A stretch of DNA of 64,000 bases from Streptomyces sp. NL15-2K. GTDB taxonomy: Bacteria > Actinomycetota > Actinomycetes > Streptomycetales > Streptomycetaceae. Position 1 is the first letter of the stretch, and each line of letters opens with the position of its first letter. The notes below the pieces were generated by a model. The model ran no database searches. It saw nothing but the letters and a program-made list of their open reading frames with translations, and was not told where the DNA came from. Shown here in pieces: positions 8,676-15,799 of the stretch. Location: positions 1,054,001 to 1,118,000 of the forward strand of contig NZ_CP130630.1 in NCBI RefSeq assembly GCF_030551255.1, read 5' to 3'. A program made the position numbers and the translations under genes.

Positions 8676-9722
8676 TCAGCTGGAATCGCGGTGGACCACG
8701 GACGCGCCGAGCACCTTGTGGGTCTCGGGTTCGGCGGTGGGATTGCGTACCGCGTCGTCGACCAGTTCGGCGAGGTCGCGGCCGGAGGGCAGTTCGATGT
8801 GGACCGTACTGAGGCGGGGCCGCAGCAGTCGGCCGAGCATCAGGTCGTCGGCGCCGATCACGGCCGTGTCCTGCGGGATGCGGACGCCCTCGTCCTTGAG
8901 GGCACGCATCAGCAGCATGGCGTACTCGTCGTTGTACGCGAACACGGCGTCGAGGCCGAGATCGCCCCAGCGGGCGGCGAGCCGCGCGGCGGCGGTCTCC
9001 TCGTAGGCGAGGGGCAGGTCCGTGACGGTGGCGTCCGTGCCGTGCAGGGCTTGCCGTACGCCCTTGAGGCGGGGCACGGAGAACGACTCCAGGCCGGGCT
9101 CCTCGGGCACGACCACGCCGATGCGGCGCCGGCCGCGGGTGTACAGGTGGGCGCCGGCGCTGTGGCCGACGGCCTCGTGGTCCATGAGCAGGGCATGGGC
9201 GCCCTCGACCGAGTCGGGGCCCAGGGTGACCACGGCCCGGGCGCCGGAGCGTTTGAGCACCGTCACGCCCTTGGGGCCGAGGTGGGAGCCCGGCACCAGC
9301 ACGGCCACCGGGCGCAGTTCGGCCCAGGCGCGGGCGGCCTCGTCGCCGTGCAGCCCGACCGTGCCGTATTGCACGACCGTGTAGTCGAGGCGGGCGAGCG
9401 CCCACTGGAGTTCGCTGATGAACTGGCTGTAGAGCGGGCCGACGGGGAAGGTCGGCGCGGGCATCAGGACCAGGCGGCTGTGCCCGGCGCGCAGGCTGCG
9501 GGCCGCGGCGTGCGGCACGTACCCGAGTTCCTTGGCGGCCTCGTGGACGCGGCGGCGCGTGGGCTCGCTGATCCGGACGGCGCTGGTGTTGTTGAGGACG
9601 TAGGAGACGGTCGCGCGCGAGACTCCGGCCAGGCGGGCCACATCGGCGCTCGTGGGCACGGAGCGCGGTACGGGCGACGCGGGCGCGGGCGTTTTCGGTA
9701 TCTGCACCATGACGTACCGCAT
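8676..9722 (-). CDS. LacI-family transcriptional regulator
   Basis: A 348-residue repressor. The HTH is at about residues 24-45 (SADVARLAGVSRATVSYVLN), with the hinge helix AKELGYVPHAAARSL, followed by a periplasmic-binding-protein-like ligand domain ending in HIELPSGRDLAELVDD. It lies just upstream of the aldehyde dehydrogenase on the same strand. A small inverted repeat, GTTG-N6-CAAC (8592-8605), sits between the two and could be its operator. The effector cannot be read from sequence. Upstream of it is a region filled by a palindrome and a MITE-like element. Confidence 0.9.
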   Translation of the reverse strand: MRYVMVQIPKTPAPASPVPRSVPTSADVARLAGVSRATVSYVLNNTSAVRISEPTRRRVHEAAKELGYVPHAAARSLRAGHSRLVLMPAPTFPVGPLYSQFISELQWALARLDYTVVQYGTVGLHGDEAARAWAELRPVAVLVPGSHLGPKGVTVLKRSGARAVVTLGPDSVEGAHALLMDHEAVGHSAGAHLYTRGRRRIGVVVPEEPGLESFSVPRLKGVRQALHGTDATVTDLPLAYEETAAARLAARWGDLGLDAVFAYNDEYAMLLMRALKDEGVRIPQDTAVIGADDLMLGRLLRPRLSTVHIELPSGRDLAELVDDAVRNPTAEPETHKVLGASVVHRDSS

Positions 9723-9800
9723 CTTTGCAGAACCTGTGCCGGGAGTTTCGAGCGGGGGAACTTCCTGACGGTTTACGACAGTTGTGCCGGACAGGCCCTG

Positions 9801-9852
9801 GGCCTGTTGCGAAAGTGGCGTCGCGCGGCAGGCGCCACTTTCGCAGCAGGCC
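9801..9852. repeat. REP-like palindrome (GGCCTG..GAAAGTGGCG)
   Basis: A 20-base inverted repeat with one mismatch and a 12-base loop: GGCCTGTTGCGAAAGTGGCG (9801-9820) against its complement at 9833-9852. Its right arm abuts the left end of the MITE-like element. A related half-palindrome, GGGCCTGCGTCGAAAGTGGC, occurs at 15648-15667, immediately outside another copy of the same element. This suggests a separate dispersed repeat family. Confidence 0.75.
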
Positions 9853-10053
9853 TAGTGCCGCGACAGGCAACGTTCGCCCTTCAAGGAGCGGCGTCCGGTG
9901 CGTGCTCTCGGCGTGCCGGCCGGAAGCCCTCGTACTGGACGTACTTGGGCTTCCGGCCGGTGCGGCGAGTGGGGGCACCTCCCACGCCTTTAGGGCAGTG
10001 GGGGAGCGTGCCGGGCGTCGCGACGGGGCGAACGTTGCCTGTCGCGGCACTAG
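9852..10053 (+). mobile_element. MITE-like element, copy 1 (202 bp)
   Basis: Perfect 28-base terminal inverted repeats at 9852-9879 and 10026-10053, with outer ends CTAG followed by TGCCGCGACAGGCAACGTTC. Inside are further palindromes: CCGGAAGCCC pairing with GGGCTTCCGG, and GGTGCC-type short stems. There is no transposase and no believable gene; frames across it give peptides such as PRQATFA and SPTALKAWEVPPLA only because the repeat is open. It separates the LacI gene from the TetR gene and supplies the TetR stop codon. Two related copies are at 12824 and 15443. It would need a transposase in trans. Confidence 0.85.
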
Positions 10054-10703
10054 TCGGAAGTAGCCGTCATCCGGTCGACCAGGTCGCACCAACCGGCCTC
10101 CAGGCGCTCCATCGGCATCCCGCACTGCCGGGTCAGGTGATGGATCAGGTCGGGGCTGAGGGACCCCATGAGCGCATGGGCGAGGAGCTCGCAGTCCGCG
10201 TCCGGCACCGCCTGGCGCAGCAGCAGGGTGACGTGGCTGCGCTGCACCTGGCGGGCCGGTACGGAGAAGCGGCGGTCCGGGCTCGCCTCGGCCGCCAGTT
10301 GCAGCTCCAGTTCGTCGGCAGAGCGGCGCAGGAGGGCGCAGCCGAACGCCCGGAGCCGCTCGACGGGGGGTGCCCCGGGTCCGAGCGGCGGGGGTCCGCT
10401 GAGGAAGGCGGCCTGGAACTTCTTCTCGGAGTGGTCCAGCAGGGCGTTCAGCAGACCTGTGCGGTCGCCGAAGCGACGGAAGACCGTCCCCTTGCCCACG
10501 TTCGCGGCGGCGGCCACCGCCTCCATCGTCACCCCGTTCGCCCCGCGCTCCTCCACCAGCTGTGCGGCGGCCTCGAGGAGCCGGGCCCGGTTGCGCGCGG
10601 CGTCGGCGCGCAGGCAGGGCTCGTCCTCGACGGACCCGACCTGCAGCAACTCCGGCTGCAGGACCGGCTCCCAGGATTTCGGACTGGAGGGCGGGGCGGT
10701 GGA
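10050..10703 (-). CDS. TetR-family repressor
   Basis: A 217-residue repressor. The N-terminal HTH (residues 35-80) contains VTMEAVAAAANVGKGTVFRRFGDR, and the C-terminal half is a helical ligand domain of the SbtR-like kind. The chosen ATG at 10703 starts MSTAPPSS. The final codon GAC is followed by TAG supplied by the CTAG end of the MITE-like element, so the original C-terminus may have been different. It is divergent from an FMN reductase gene, with two matching palindromes between them, which strongly suggests it represses that gene and itself. Confidence 0.9.
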   Translation of the reverse strand, partial: STAPPSSPKSWEPVLQPELLQVGSVEDEPCLRADAARNRARLLEAAAQLVEERGANGVTMEAVAAAANVGKGTVFRRFGDRTGLLNALLDHSEKKFQAAFLSGPPPLGPGAPPVERLRAFGCALLRRSADELELQLAAEASPDRRFSVPARQVQRSHVTLLLRQAVPDADCELLAHALMGSLSPDLIHHLTRQCGMPMERLEAGWCDLVDRMTATSD

Positions 10704-10737
10704 CATGAAAACAGCGTAAAGCATCGGGAAGAAAACT

Positions 10738-10785
10738 GGACCGTGGTCCGGTTATGATGCTAGACATTAAGCGGACCTCGGTCCG
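10738..10785. promoter_or_regulatory. Paired TetR operators GGACC-N2-GGTCC
   Basis: Two palindromes of the same design, GGACCGTGGTCC (10738-10749) and CGGACCTCGGTCCG (10772-10785), have centres 35 bases apart. They lie in the divergent promoter between the TetR gene and the FMN reductase. Two sites about three and a half turns apart, flanking the TATGAT-like promoter element at 10753, fit repression by the adjacent TetR protein. Confidence 0.75.
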
Positions 10786-10823
10786 GATCGTTACGGCAGT
10801 GTTTCAGTCTCTGGGAGTTCTTC

Positions 10824-11387
10824 ATGTCAGTTCGCATCCTCGCGCTCGTCGGCAGCCTTCGCGCCGGTTCGACCAACCGCCAGCTCGCCGAGGCCGCCGC
10901 CAAGCACGCTCCTGAGGGCGCCGACGTGGTGCTCTTCGAGGGCTTGGCCGACGTGCCCTTCTACAACGAGGACATCGACGTCGAGGGCGGTGTCCCGGCC
11001 GCCGCCGCCAAGCTGCGCGAGGCCGCTTCCGGCGCCGACGCCTTCCTGCTCTTCTCGCCCGAGTACAACGGCACCATCCCGGCCGTCCTGAAGAACGCCA
11101 TCGACTGGCTGTCCCGCCCGTACGGCGCCAGTGCCTTCGGCGGCAAGCCGGTCGCGGTGGTCGGCACCGCCTTCGGCCAGTACGGCGGCGTATGGGCGCA
11201 GGACGAGGCCCGCAAGGCCGTGGGCATCGCCGGCGGCAAGGTGCTGGAGGACGTCAAGCTCTCCATCCCGGGTTCCCTCACCCGCTTCGCCGAGACCCAC
11301 CCGGCCGACGACGCCGAGGTCGCCGCGCAGCTGGCCGAGGTGGTCACCCACCTGCACAGCAACGCCGGTGAGGCGGCTGCCGCCTGA
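10824..11387 (+). CDS. NADPH-dependent FMN reductase
   Basis: A 187-residue flavodoxin-fold reductase (FMN_red/chromate-quinone reductase family). The FMN phosphate loop is GSLRAGSTNRQLAEAA near residues 9-24, and the flavin-contact motif is SPEYNGTIPAVLKNAIDWL. It transfers electrons from NADPH to quinones, chromate or azo compounds in the cytosol. The ATG is followed by SVRILALVGSLR, as is usual in the family. It is controlled by the divergent TetR repressor through the paired palindromes upstream, and a large hairpin follows. Confidence 0.93.
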   Translation: MSVRILALVGSLRAGSTNRQLAEAAAKHAPEGADVVLFEGLADVPFYNEDIDVEGGVPAAAAKLREAASGADAFLLFSPEYNGTIPAVLKNAIDWLSRPYGASAFGGKPVAVVGTAFGQYGGVWAQDEARKAVGIAGGKVLEDVKLSIPGSLTRFAETHPADDAEVAAQLAEVVTHLHSNAGEAAAA

Positions 11388-11406
11388 GCGGTGCCCTGAG
11401 TTCCCC

Positions 11407-11486
11407 GGAGAAGGGGGCCGGAACTCCTGGTCCGCCGCCAGGCCCGTGCGGCAGCGGGCGGGCCAGGAACTCCGGCCCCCTTCTCC
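11407..11486. terminator. Long hairpin between FMN reductase and LysR
   Basis: A 24-base inverted repeat (11407-11430 against 11463-11486). The arms start with GGAGAAGGGGGCCGGA and differ at only two positions, which still allow wobble pairs in one strand; the loop is 32 bases. It lies between two convergent genes and most likely terminates both. Confidence 0.8.
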
Positions 11487-11494
11487 GTCTCGCG

Positions 11495-12400
11495 TCAGGC
11501 CACCGCCGTGGGCGCCAGCTCCCGCAACTCCTCCAGCGCGGCCACGATCGCCGGGCGCGCCCGGCCGCCCCGTCGTGTGCAGGTGAGCAGCTTGCGGTGC
11601 GGGTTGCCCGTGCAGCGCACCCGCGCGATCGGCAGGTGCGGGGTGAGCTGGGCGAGCCGCGGGATCAACGCGACGCCGAGCCGGTGGGCGACCAGATGGG
11701 CGGCGACGTTCCAGTCCATCGCGTGGTGGACCACGTTCGGCGTGAACCCGGCCTCGCCGCACGCCGACAGCACGTGCGGACGGCAGGGGCTGTCCAGCAC
11801 CGGGGCGACCCAGTCCTCGTGCGCGGCCTGAGCGAGGTCGACGTCCTCGCGCCCGGCCAGCGGGTGCCCCTCGGGCACGACGAGGTCGAACGGGTCGTCC
11901 AGGAGCGGCTGTTGGTCGAAGCGGGCGTCGCTCAGGGGTGGGTTGTACACCGTCGCCTCGACGATCGCCAGATCGATCGCCCCCTCGAAGAGCAGGTCGA
12001 AGCTCGTCGGCACCTCCGCCTCCTGGATGCGCAGGTCCAGTCGCGGATGACGGGCCCGCAGCCGGGCCGCCATGGGCGCCAGCAGCACGGAGACGGCCAG
12101 CGGGAAGCCGCTCATGCGCAGCGGCCCGGCGGGCTCGCCGCAGTCGGCGCGCAGGTCGAGTTCGGCCTCTTCCCAGCGGGCCTGGATGGCGTCGGCGTGC
12201 GCGAGCAGGCTCTCGGCGGCCGGGGTGAGCCGGACCCCGCGCCCCTGTGGTTCCAGGAGGTCGACGCCCAGATCGCGGGCCAGCTGCCGGATCTGCTGGG
12301 AGGCGGCGGACGGGGTGAAGTGCAGGGCGCGGGCGGCGGCGGTGACCGTTCCGTAGTGCGCGACCGCCCGCAGGACGTGGAGCCGGCGCAGATCAATCAT
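11495..12400 (-). CDS. LysR-family transcriptional regulator
   Basis: A 301-residue regulator. The winged HTH is at residues 1-60 (LRRLHVLRAVAHYGTVTAAARALHFTPSAASQQIRQLARDLG, read in parts), followed by an effector-binding domain with PLRMSGF and ending in LRELAPTAVA. The chosen start is the ATG at 12400 (MIDLRRLH); an upstream ATG at 12409 adds three residues. Its target is not obvious: the divergent neighbour is a small zinc-ribbon gene 117 bases away, so it may act there or elsewhere. Confidence 0.9.
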   Translation of the reverse strand: MIDLRRLHVLRAVAHYGTVTAAARALHFTPSAASQQIRQLARDLGVDLLEPQGRGVRLTPAAESLLAHADAIQARWEEAELDLRADCGEPAGPLRMSGFPLAVSVLLAPMAARLRARHPRLDLRIQEAEVPTSFDLLFEGAIDLAIVEATVYNPPLSDARFDQQPLLDDPFDLVVPEGHPLAGREDVDLAQAAHEDWVAPVLDSPCRPHVLSACGEAGFTPNVVHHAMDWNVAAHLVAHRLGVALIPRLAQLTPHLPIARVRCTGNPHRKLLTCTRRGGRARPAIVAALEELRELAPTAVA

Positions 12401-12516
12401 GAAGGACACGCTTCAAGGTGCGGTGCACAAAGTCAACCTGGACGTGTACGAAGACTCCGACGCACCCTGGCTGTGTCGCGACGGCAACCAGCCATTTCCG
12501 TACGAAGGAGTTCCCG

Positions 12517-12747
12517 ATGACCAGCACGACCGGTGCCGTCTGCCCGCACTGCGGATGGCCCGACGGCGCCGAGCCCTTCCAGGTGGTGTCCCGGCACAGC
12601 ACGGCGGCGGGCCGCACGGTGTGGACGCGCTGCGGGTGCGGCTCGTTGCAGGTCCGGGTCGTCGACGAGCGCGGCATGCGGATCGTCTCCCGCAGCCGGC
12701 CCGCCGGCGCTCAGTCGAGCCCGGCCAGTTGCCCGGCCAGTTGCTGA
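12517..12747 (+). CDS. Small zinc-ribbon-like protein
   Basis: A 76-residue protein with two cysteine pairs, CPHCGW (residues 9-14) and CGCGS (near 39-43), that could bind one zinc ion. It starts at the ATG at 12517 with an AAGGAG ribosome site. The C-terminal tail (SSPASCPASC) is low complexity and may be a changed end, since the sequence after the stop looks like gene debris up to the MITE-like element at 12824. Its function is unknown; similar small proteins are scattered in Streptomyces. Confidence 0.7.
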   Translation: MTSTTGAVCPHCGWPDGAEPFQVVSRHSTAAGRTVWTRCGCGSLQVRVVDERGMRIVSRSRPAGAQSSPASCPASC

Positions 12748-12823
12748 ACGGCGGGGCCGCGTCTTGCGGAACTCGCCGTTGCGGGCGCCGCCGTAGCTGA
12801 CCACCGCATTCAGGCACCGGCGG

Positions 12824-13055
12824 CTAGTGCCCCGACAGGCAACGTTCGCCCCGTCGCGACGCCCGGCACGCTCCCCCACTGCCCTAAAGGCGTGGGAGGT
12901 GCCCCCACTCGCCGCACCGGCCGAAAGCCCAAGTACGTCCGGTCCATCGACGGAGCCTTCCGGCCGGCACGCCGAGAGCACGCACCGGCTGCGGTCTTTG
13001 GCCGCTGCGCGGCGGGCGCTCCTCAACGGGCAAACGTTGCCTGCCGGGGCACTAG
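12824..13055 (-). mobile_element. MITE-like element, copy 2 (232 bp, inverted)
   Basis: The ends are 28-base inverted repeats with two mismatches (12824-12851 and 13028-13055), again with CTAG outermost. The interior runs in the opposite direction to copies 1 and 3: the GTCGCGACG segment that is next to the right end of copy 1 is next to the left end here. It is 30 bases longer than the other two. Near each end it has GCCCCG where the others have GCCGCG, and the change is present at both ends. It reaches into the last codons of the ArsR-type gene, changing its C-terminus to LVPRQATFAR. Confidence 0.85.
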
Positions 13056-14006
13056 CTGGTCGCCGAGCGCGCTGCGCCGGTACAGCACCCGGCGTCCGTC
13101 GCGGGCCCGCGTGACGAGGCCCGTCGCGTGCAGCACCTTCAGATGCTGGGAGACGGCGCTGGGCGTGACACCGAGCCGCCGGGCGATCTCGACCGTGGGC
13201 AGCGGTTCGGCCAGCAGTCTGAGGACCGTCGTCCGGGGCGCGCCGAGCAGCGCGGAGAGCGCCGAGGAGTCGGGCTCCGGGACCGGCTCCCACAGGGTGG
13301 CGGTGCCCCGGCTCGGGTAGGCCAGCATCGGCGGCTCCTCGGCGCTGACGGGTGGCGCCGGCTTGTGCGCGAACAGGGACGGCACCAGACGCAGTCCCCG
13401 GCCGGATCCGTCCACGTGGTGCCGGCCGATCATCTTGTGGACGCGCAGGACTCCGCCGTCCCAGCGCAGGTTCGGATGCAGGTCGGCGAAGAGCAGATGC
13501 GCGCCGCCCGTGGCCAACTGGCGTGCCCGGTGGGTGATGTCCGCCTCCAGCACCAGCCGCATGCGCGGCCAGGACGGCAGCAGGGCGGACTCCCAGTACC
13601 GGCGCAGGACGTCGCACAGCTCGGCCTGCAGGTCGTCGCCGGGCGCCGTCACCGCGCGCAGCGCGTCGGGCAACGGCCCGGGCGCGTGGACGGCCGTCAG
13701 GTCGCGCCGTACGACCTCCGTGGGTGTGGCACGTACGACGGCCAGCTGATCGTCGATCGTGGGCGCGAAGGTCGTGGGCCTCGGCGTCAGGAAGTCGGGC
13801 AGCACCAGGGTCGGTCCGACCAGAGCGGCGAGCAGCCGGGCGTCGGCCGGGTCCAGTCCGGCGAGCACGGACTCGCGCCAGGGCCGGTGCAGGGGGTAGA
13901 GGCCCGGGGCGCGCAGGGCACGCAGACTGCCCATCACCTCGCGCAACGGCGAGATCGCGAACCGGGTGTCCGCGAGGTCCTCGACGTCGAGCAGGAAGCT
14001 GATCAT
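13023..14006 (-). CDS. ArsR-type regulator with DUF5937-like N-terminus
   Basis: A 327-residue protein with an N-terminal regulatory domain of about 230 residues (DUF5937-like) and a C-terminal ArsR winged helix, containing IARRLGVTPSAVSQHLKVLHATGLVTRARDGRRVLYRRS. The last ten residues come from the MITE-like element inserted at 13055. The winged helix is complete, so function is probably kept. It is divergent from an MFS exporter with only 56 bases between the starts, which suggests it regulates that exporter. Confidence 0.87.
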   Translation of the reverse strand: MISFLLDVEDLADTRFAISPLREVMGSLRALRAPGLYPLHRPWRESVLAGLDPADARLLAALVGPTLVLPDFLTPRPTTFAPTIDDQLAVVRATPTEVVRRDLTAVHAPGPLPDALRAVTAPGDDLQAELCDVLRRYWESALLPSWPRMRLVLEADITHRARQLATGGAHLLFADLHPNLRWDGGVLRVHKMIGRHHVDGSGRGLRLVPSLFAHKPAPPVSAEEPPMLAYPSRGTATLWEPVPEPDSSALSALLGAPRTTVLRLLAEPLPTVEIARRLGVTPSAVSQHLKVLHATGLVTRARDGRRVLYRRSALGDQLVPRQATFAR

Positions 14007-14062
14007 TAAGTCCCCGGCTACATCCTTTGGCCGCCGCGCGCCCGTGCGGTGGGCTTCGGGTC

Positions 14063-15421
14063 ATGACGGATCACATCCATCGGCAGCGTACAGCGCCCCC
14101 GTACGCCGGTCCCGGGCTCATCGCGCTGCTGGCCCTCGCCTGCGGCGTGGCCGTGGGCAACGTCTACTTCCCGCAGGCCGTCAGCCCTTTGGTGGCCACG
14201 GGCCTGGGTGTCTCCCCCGGTACGGCCGCCTCGGTGGTGACCGCGACCCAGTTCGGGTACGCGGCCGGGATCTTCCTGCTCGTGCCGCTCGGCGACCGGC
14301 TGGCCCCGCGCCGGCTGATCGCCGCCCTGCTCACGCTGACCGGCCTCGGCCTGCTCGCCGCGAGCGTCGCACGGTCCCTGATGCCCCTCGCCGCCGCGTC
14401 CGTCCTGGTCGGTCTCACGACGGTGATCGCCCCGTTCGCCGGACCGCTCGCCGCCGGACTCGTGCCCGAGGAACGCCGGGGCGTGGTCGGCGGCACCCTG
14501 CTCAGCGGCTCCCTCGCCGGCATGTTGCTGTCCCGTACCGCCGGCGGCGCCCTCGGCGACTGGCTGGGCTGGCGAGCGCCGTACGTGCTGGCCGCGGCGC
14601 TCTCCCTGACGGTGGCCGCACTCCTGGCCCGCACCCTGCCGACGACTGCGCCGCCGTCCGCCGAGCGCTACCCGGCACTGCTGGCCGCGCCGCTGCGACT
14701 GCTGCGCACCGAACCCGAACTGCGCCGCTCCTGCGTGTACCAGGCCACGGTGTTCGCCGGTTTCTCCGCCGTGTGGACCGGCGTCGCGTTCCTGCTCACC
14801 GGCCCGTCGTACGGCATGAGCACGCGGGCGGTCGGGCTGCTCGCCCTGGTCAACGGGGCGACGATGCTGTGCACGCCCCTCGCGGGGCGTCTGGTGGACC
14901 GCAGGGGGCCTGATCCGGTCAGCCTCGTGTGCCTTCTCGCGGTCGGTGCGTCGGCGCTGGTCCTGGCCTTCGCCGGTCTCGGTGGTGGGCCCGGGCTCGT
15001 CGCCCTGGTCGCCGGCACCCTGCTGCTCGACATCGGCATGCAGTCCGCAATGGTCGCCAACCAGGTGCGGATCTACGCGCTCGGCGCCGACGTCCGCAGC
15101 CGGCTCAACACCGCGTACATGACCTGCACCTACCTCGGCGGCACCCTGGGCTCCTGGCTGGGAACGCAAGCCTACGACGGCTTCGGCTGGCCGGGGGTGT
15201 GCGCCCTGGTCGCCACGCTCGCCGCAGTGGCTCTCACCCGCCACATGTCTCGCGGGGCGGCGGGCGGGTCCGGACGCCCTGGGGCCGGGCGCCGATCTGC
15301 CGAGCCGGGACGGCCGATACAAGGTGACCACCACCACCGCCGCCGCCCAGAACACCTGGGTCCTGGCCCGGGACGGGAACGGATCGTCCGGGGGACGGTT
15401 GCGCGACGTCACCCTCGGTGA
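14063..15421 (+). CDS. MFS transporter, chimeric C-terminus
   Basis: A 452-residue major facilitator protein with 12 predicted membrane helices (ALLALACGVAVGNVYFPQAV through VCALVATLAAVAL) and the MFS loop motif GDRLAPRRL. It is probably a drug or metabolite exporter, regulated by the divergent ArsR-type gene. After the last helix (LTRHMSRGAAGG) the frame continues for about 55 residues of Arg/Pro/Gly-rich sequence that do not look native. In another frame the same bases read as the end of an unrelated protein. The natural C-terminus was probably near RGAA and has been fused to debris by a deletion. Confidence 0.85.
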   Translation: MTDHIHRQRTAPPYAGPGLIALLALACGVAVGNVYFPQAVSPLVATGLGVSPGTAASVVTATQFGYAAGIFLLVPLGDRLAPRRLIAALLTLTGLGLLAASVARSLMPLAAASVLVGLTTVIAPFAGPLAAGLVPEERRGVVGGTLLSGSLAGMLLSRTAGGALGDWLGWRAPYVLAAALSLTVAALLARTLPTTAPPSAERYPALLAAPLRLLRTEPELRRSCVYQATVFAGFSAVWTGVAFLLTGPSYGMSTRAVGLLALVNGATMLCTPLAGRLVDRRGPDPVSLVCLLAVGASALVLAFAGLGGGPGLVALVAGTLLLDIGMQSAMVANQVRIYALGADVRSRLNTAYMTCTYLGGTLGSWLGTQAYDGFGWPGVCALVATLAAVALTRHMSRGAAGGSGRPGAGRRSAEPGRPIQGDHHHRRRPEHLGPGPGRERIVRGTVARRHPR

Positions 15422-15446
15422 CACCGGGACGCGGCTCGGCTCCTAG
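15267..15446 (+). pseudogene. C-terminal fragment of an unidentified gene
   Basis: In the frame with codons starting at multiples of three, the bases read as protein-like sequence, including DGRYKVTTTTAAAQNTWVLA and GRLRDVTLGDTGTRLGS, ending at a TAG formed by the CTAG end of MITE-like copy 3. There is no start codon or ribosome site, and the 5' part is missing at the junction with the MFS gene. I do not recognise the family. This looks like a gene remnant left by a deletion. Confidence 0.5.
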
Positions 15447-15644
15447 TGCCGCGGCAGGCAACGTTTGCCCGTCAAGGAGCGGCGTCCGGCGCGTGCTCTC
15501 GGCGTGCCGGGCGCAGTCCCTCGTACTGGATGTACTTGGGTCTGTGCCCGGTGCGGCGAGTGGGGGCACCTCCCACGCCTTTAGGGCAGTGGGGGAGCGT
15601 GCCGGGCGTCGCGACGGGGCGAACGTTGCCTGCCGCGGCACTAG
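15443..15644 (+). mobile_element. MITE-like element, copy 3 (202 bp)
   Basis: It has the same length and orientation as copy 1. The terminal repeats (15443-15470 and 15617-15644) have one mismatch and CTAG ends. The interior differs from copy 1 at scattered positions but keeps the same palindromes. A half-copy of the GAAAGTGGCG palindrome lies directly outside its right end (15648-15675). It sits between the MFS gene or its fragment and the TerC gene, in a 378-base stretch with no convincing gene. Confidence 0.85.
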
Positions 15645-15799
15645 CCAGGGCCTGCGTCGAAAGTGGCGCCTGCCGGGACGGACGGGCGCAGGCTGCAACT
15701 GGCGGCCGGTCACGCGCGAGGCGGCCACGGGTCGGGGCGTGGAGTTCGACTGCGTGCAGATGCGCGCCGAGGCCGCCCTCGCGACGGAGTGAGCAGCCC

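Noticed and set aside
7437-10757. 1106-residue open frame on the + strand
   Set aside because: It is antisense to the aldehyde dehydrogenase, LacI and TetR genes and has no recognisable domain; long antisense frames are normal at this GC content.
11407-11486. Insertion sequence ends
   Set aside because: The inverted repeat encloses only a 32-base loop and sits between convergent genes, which fits a terminator better.
12433-14064. 543-residue frame across the MITE-like element and ArsR gene
   Set aside because: It includes the repeat and reads the ArsR gene out of frame; the peptide has no domain.
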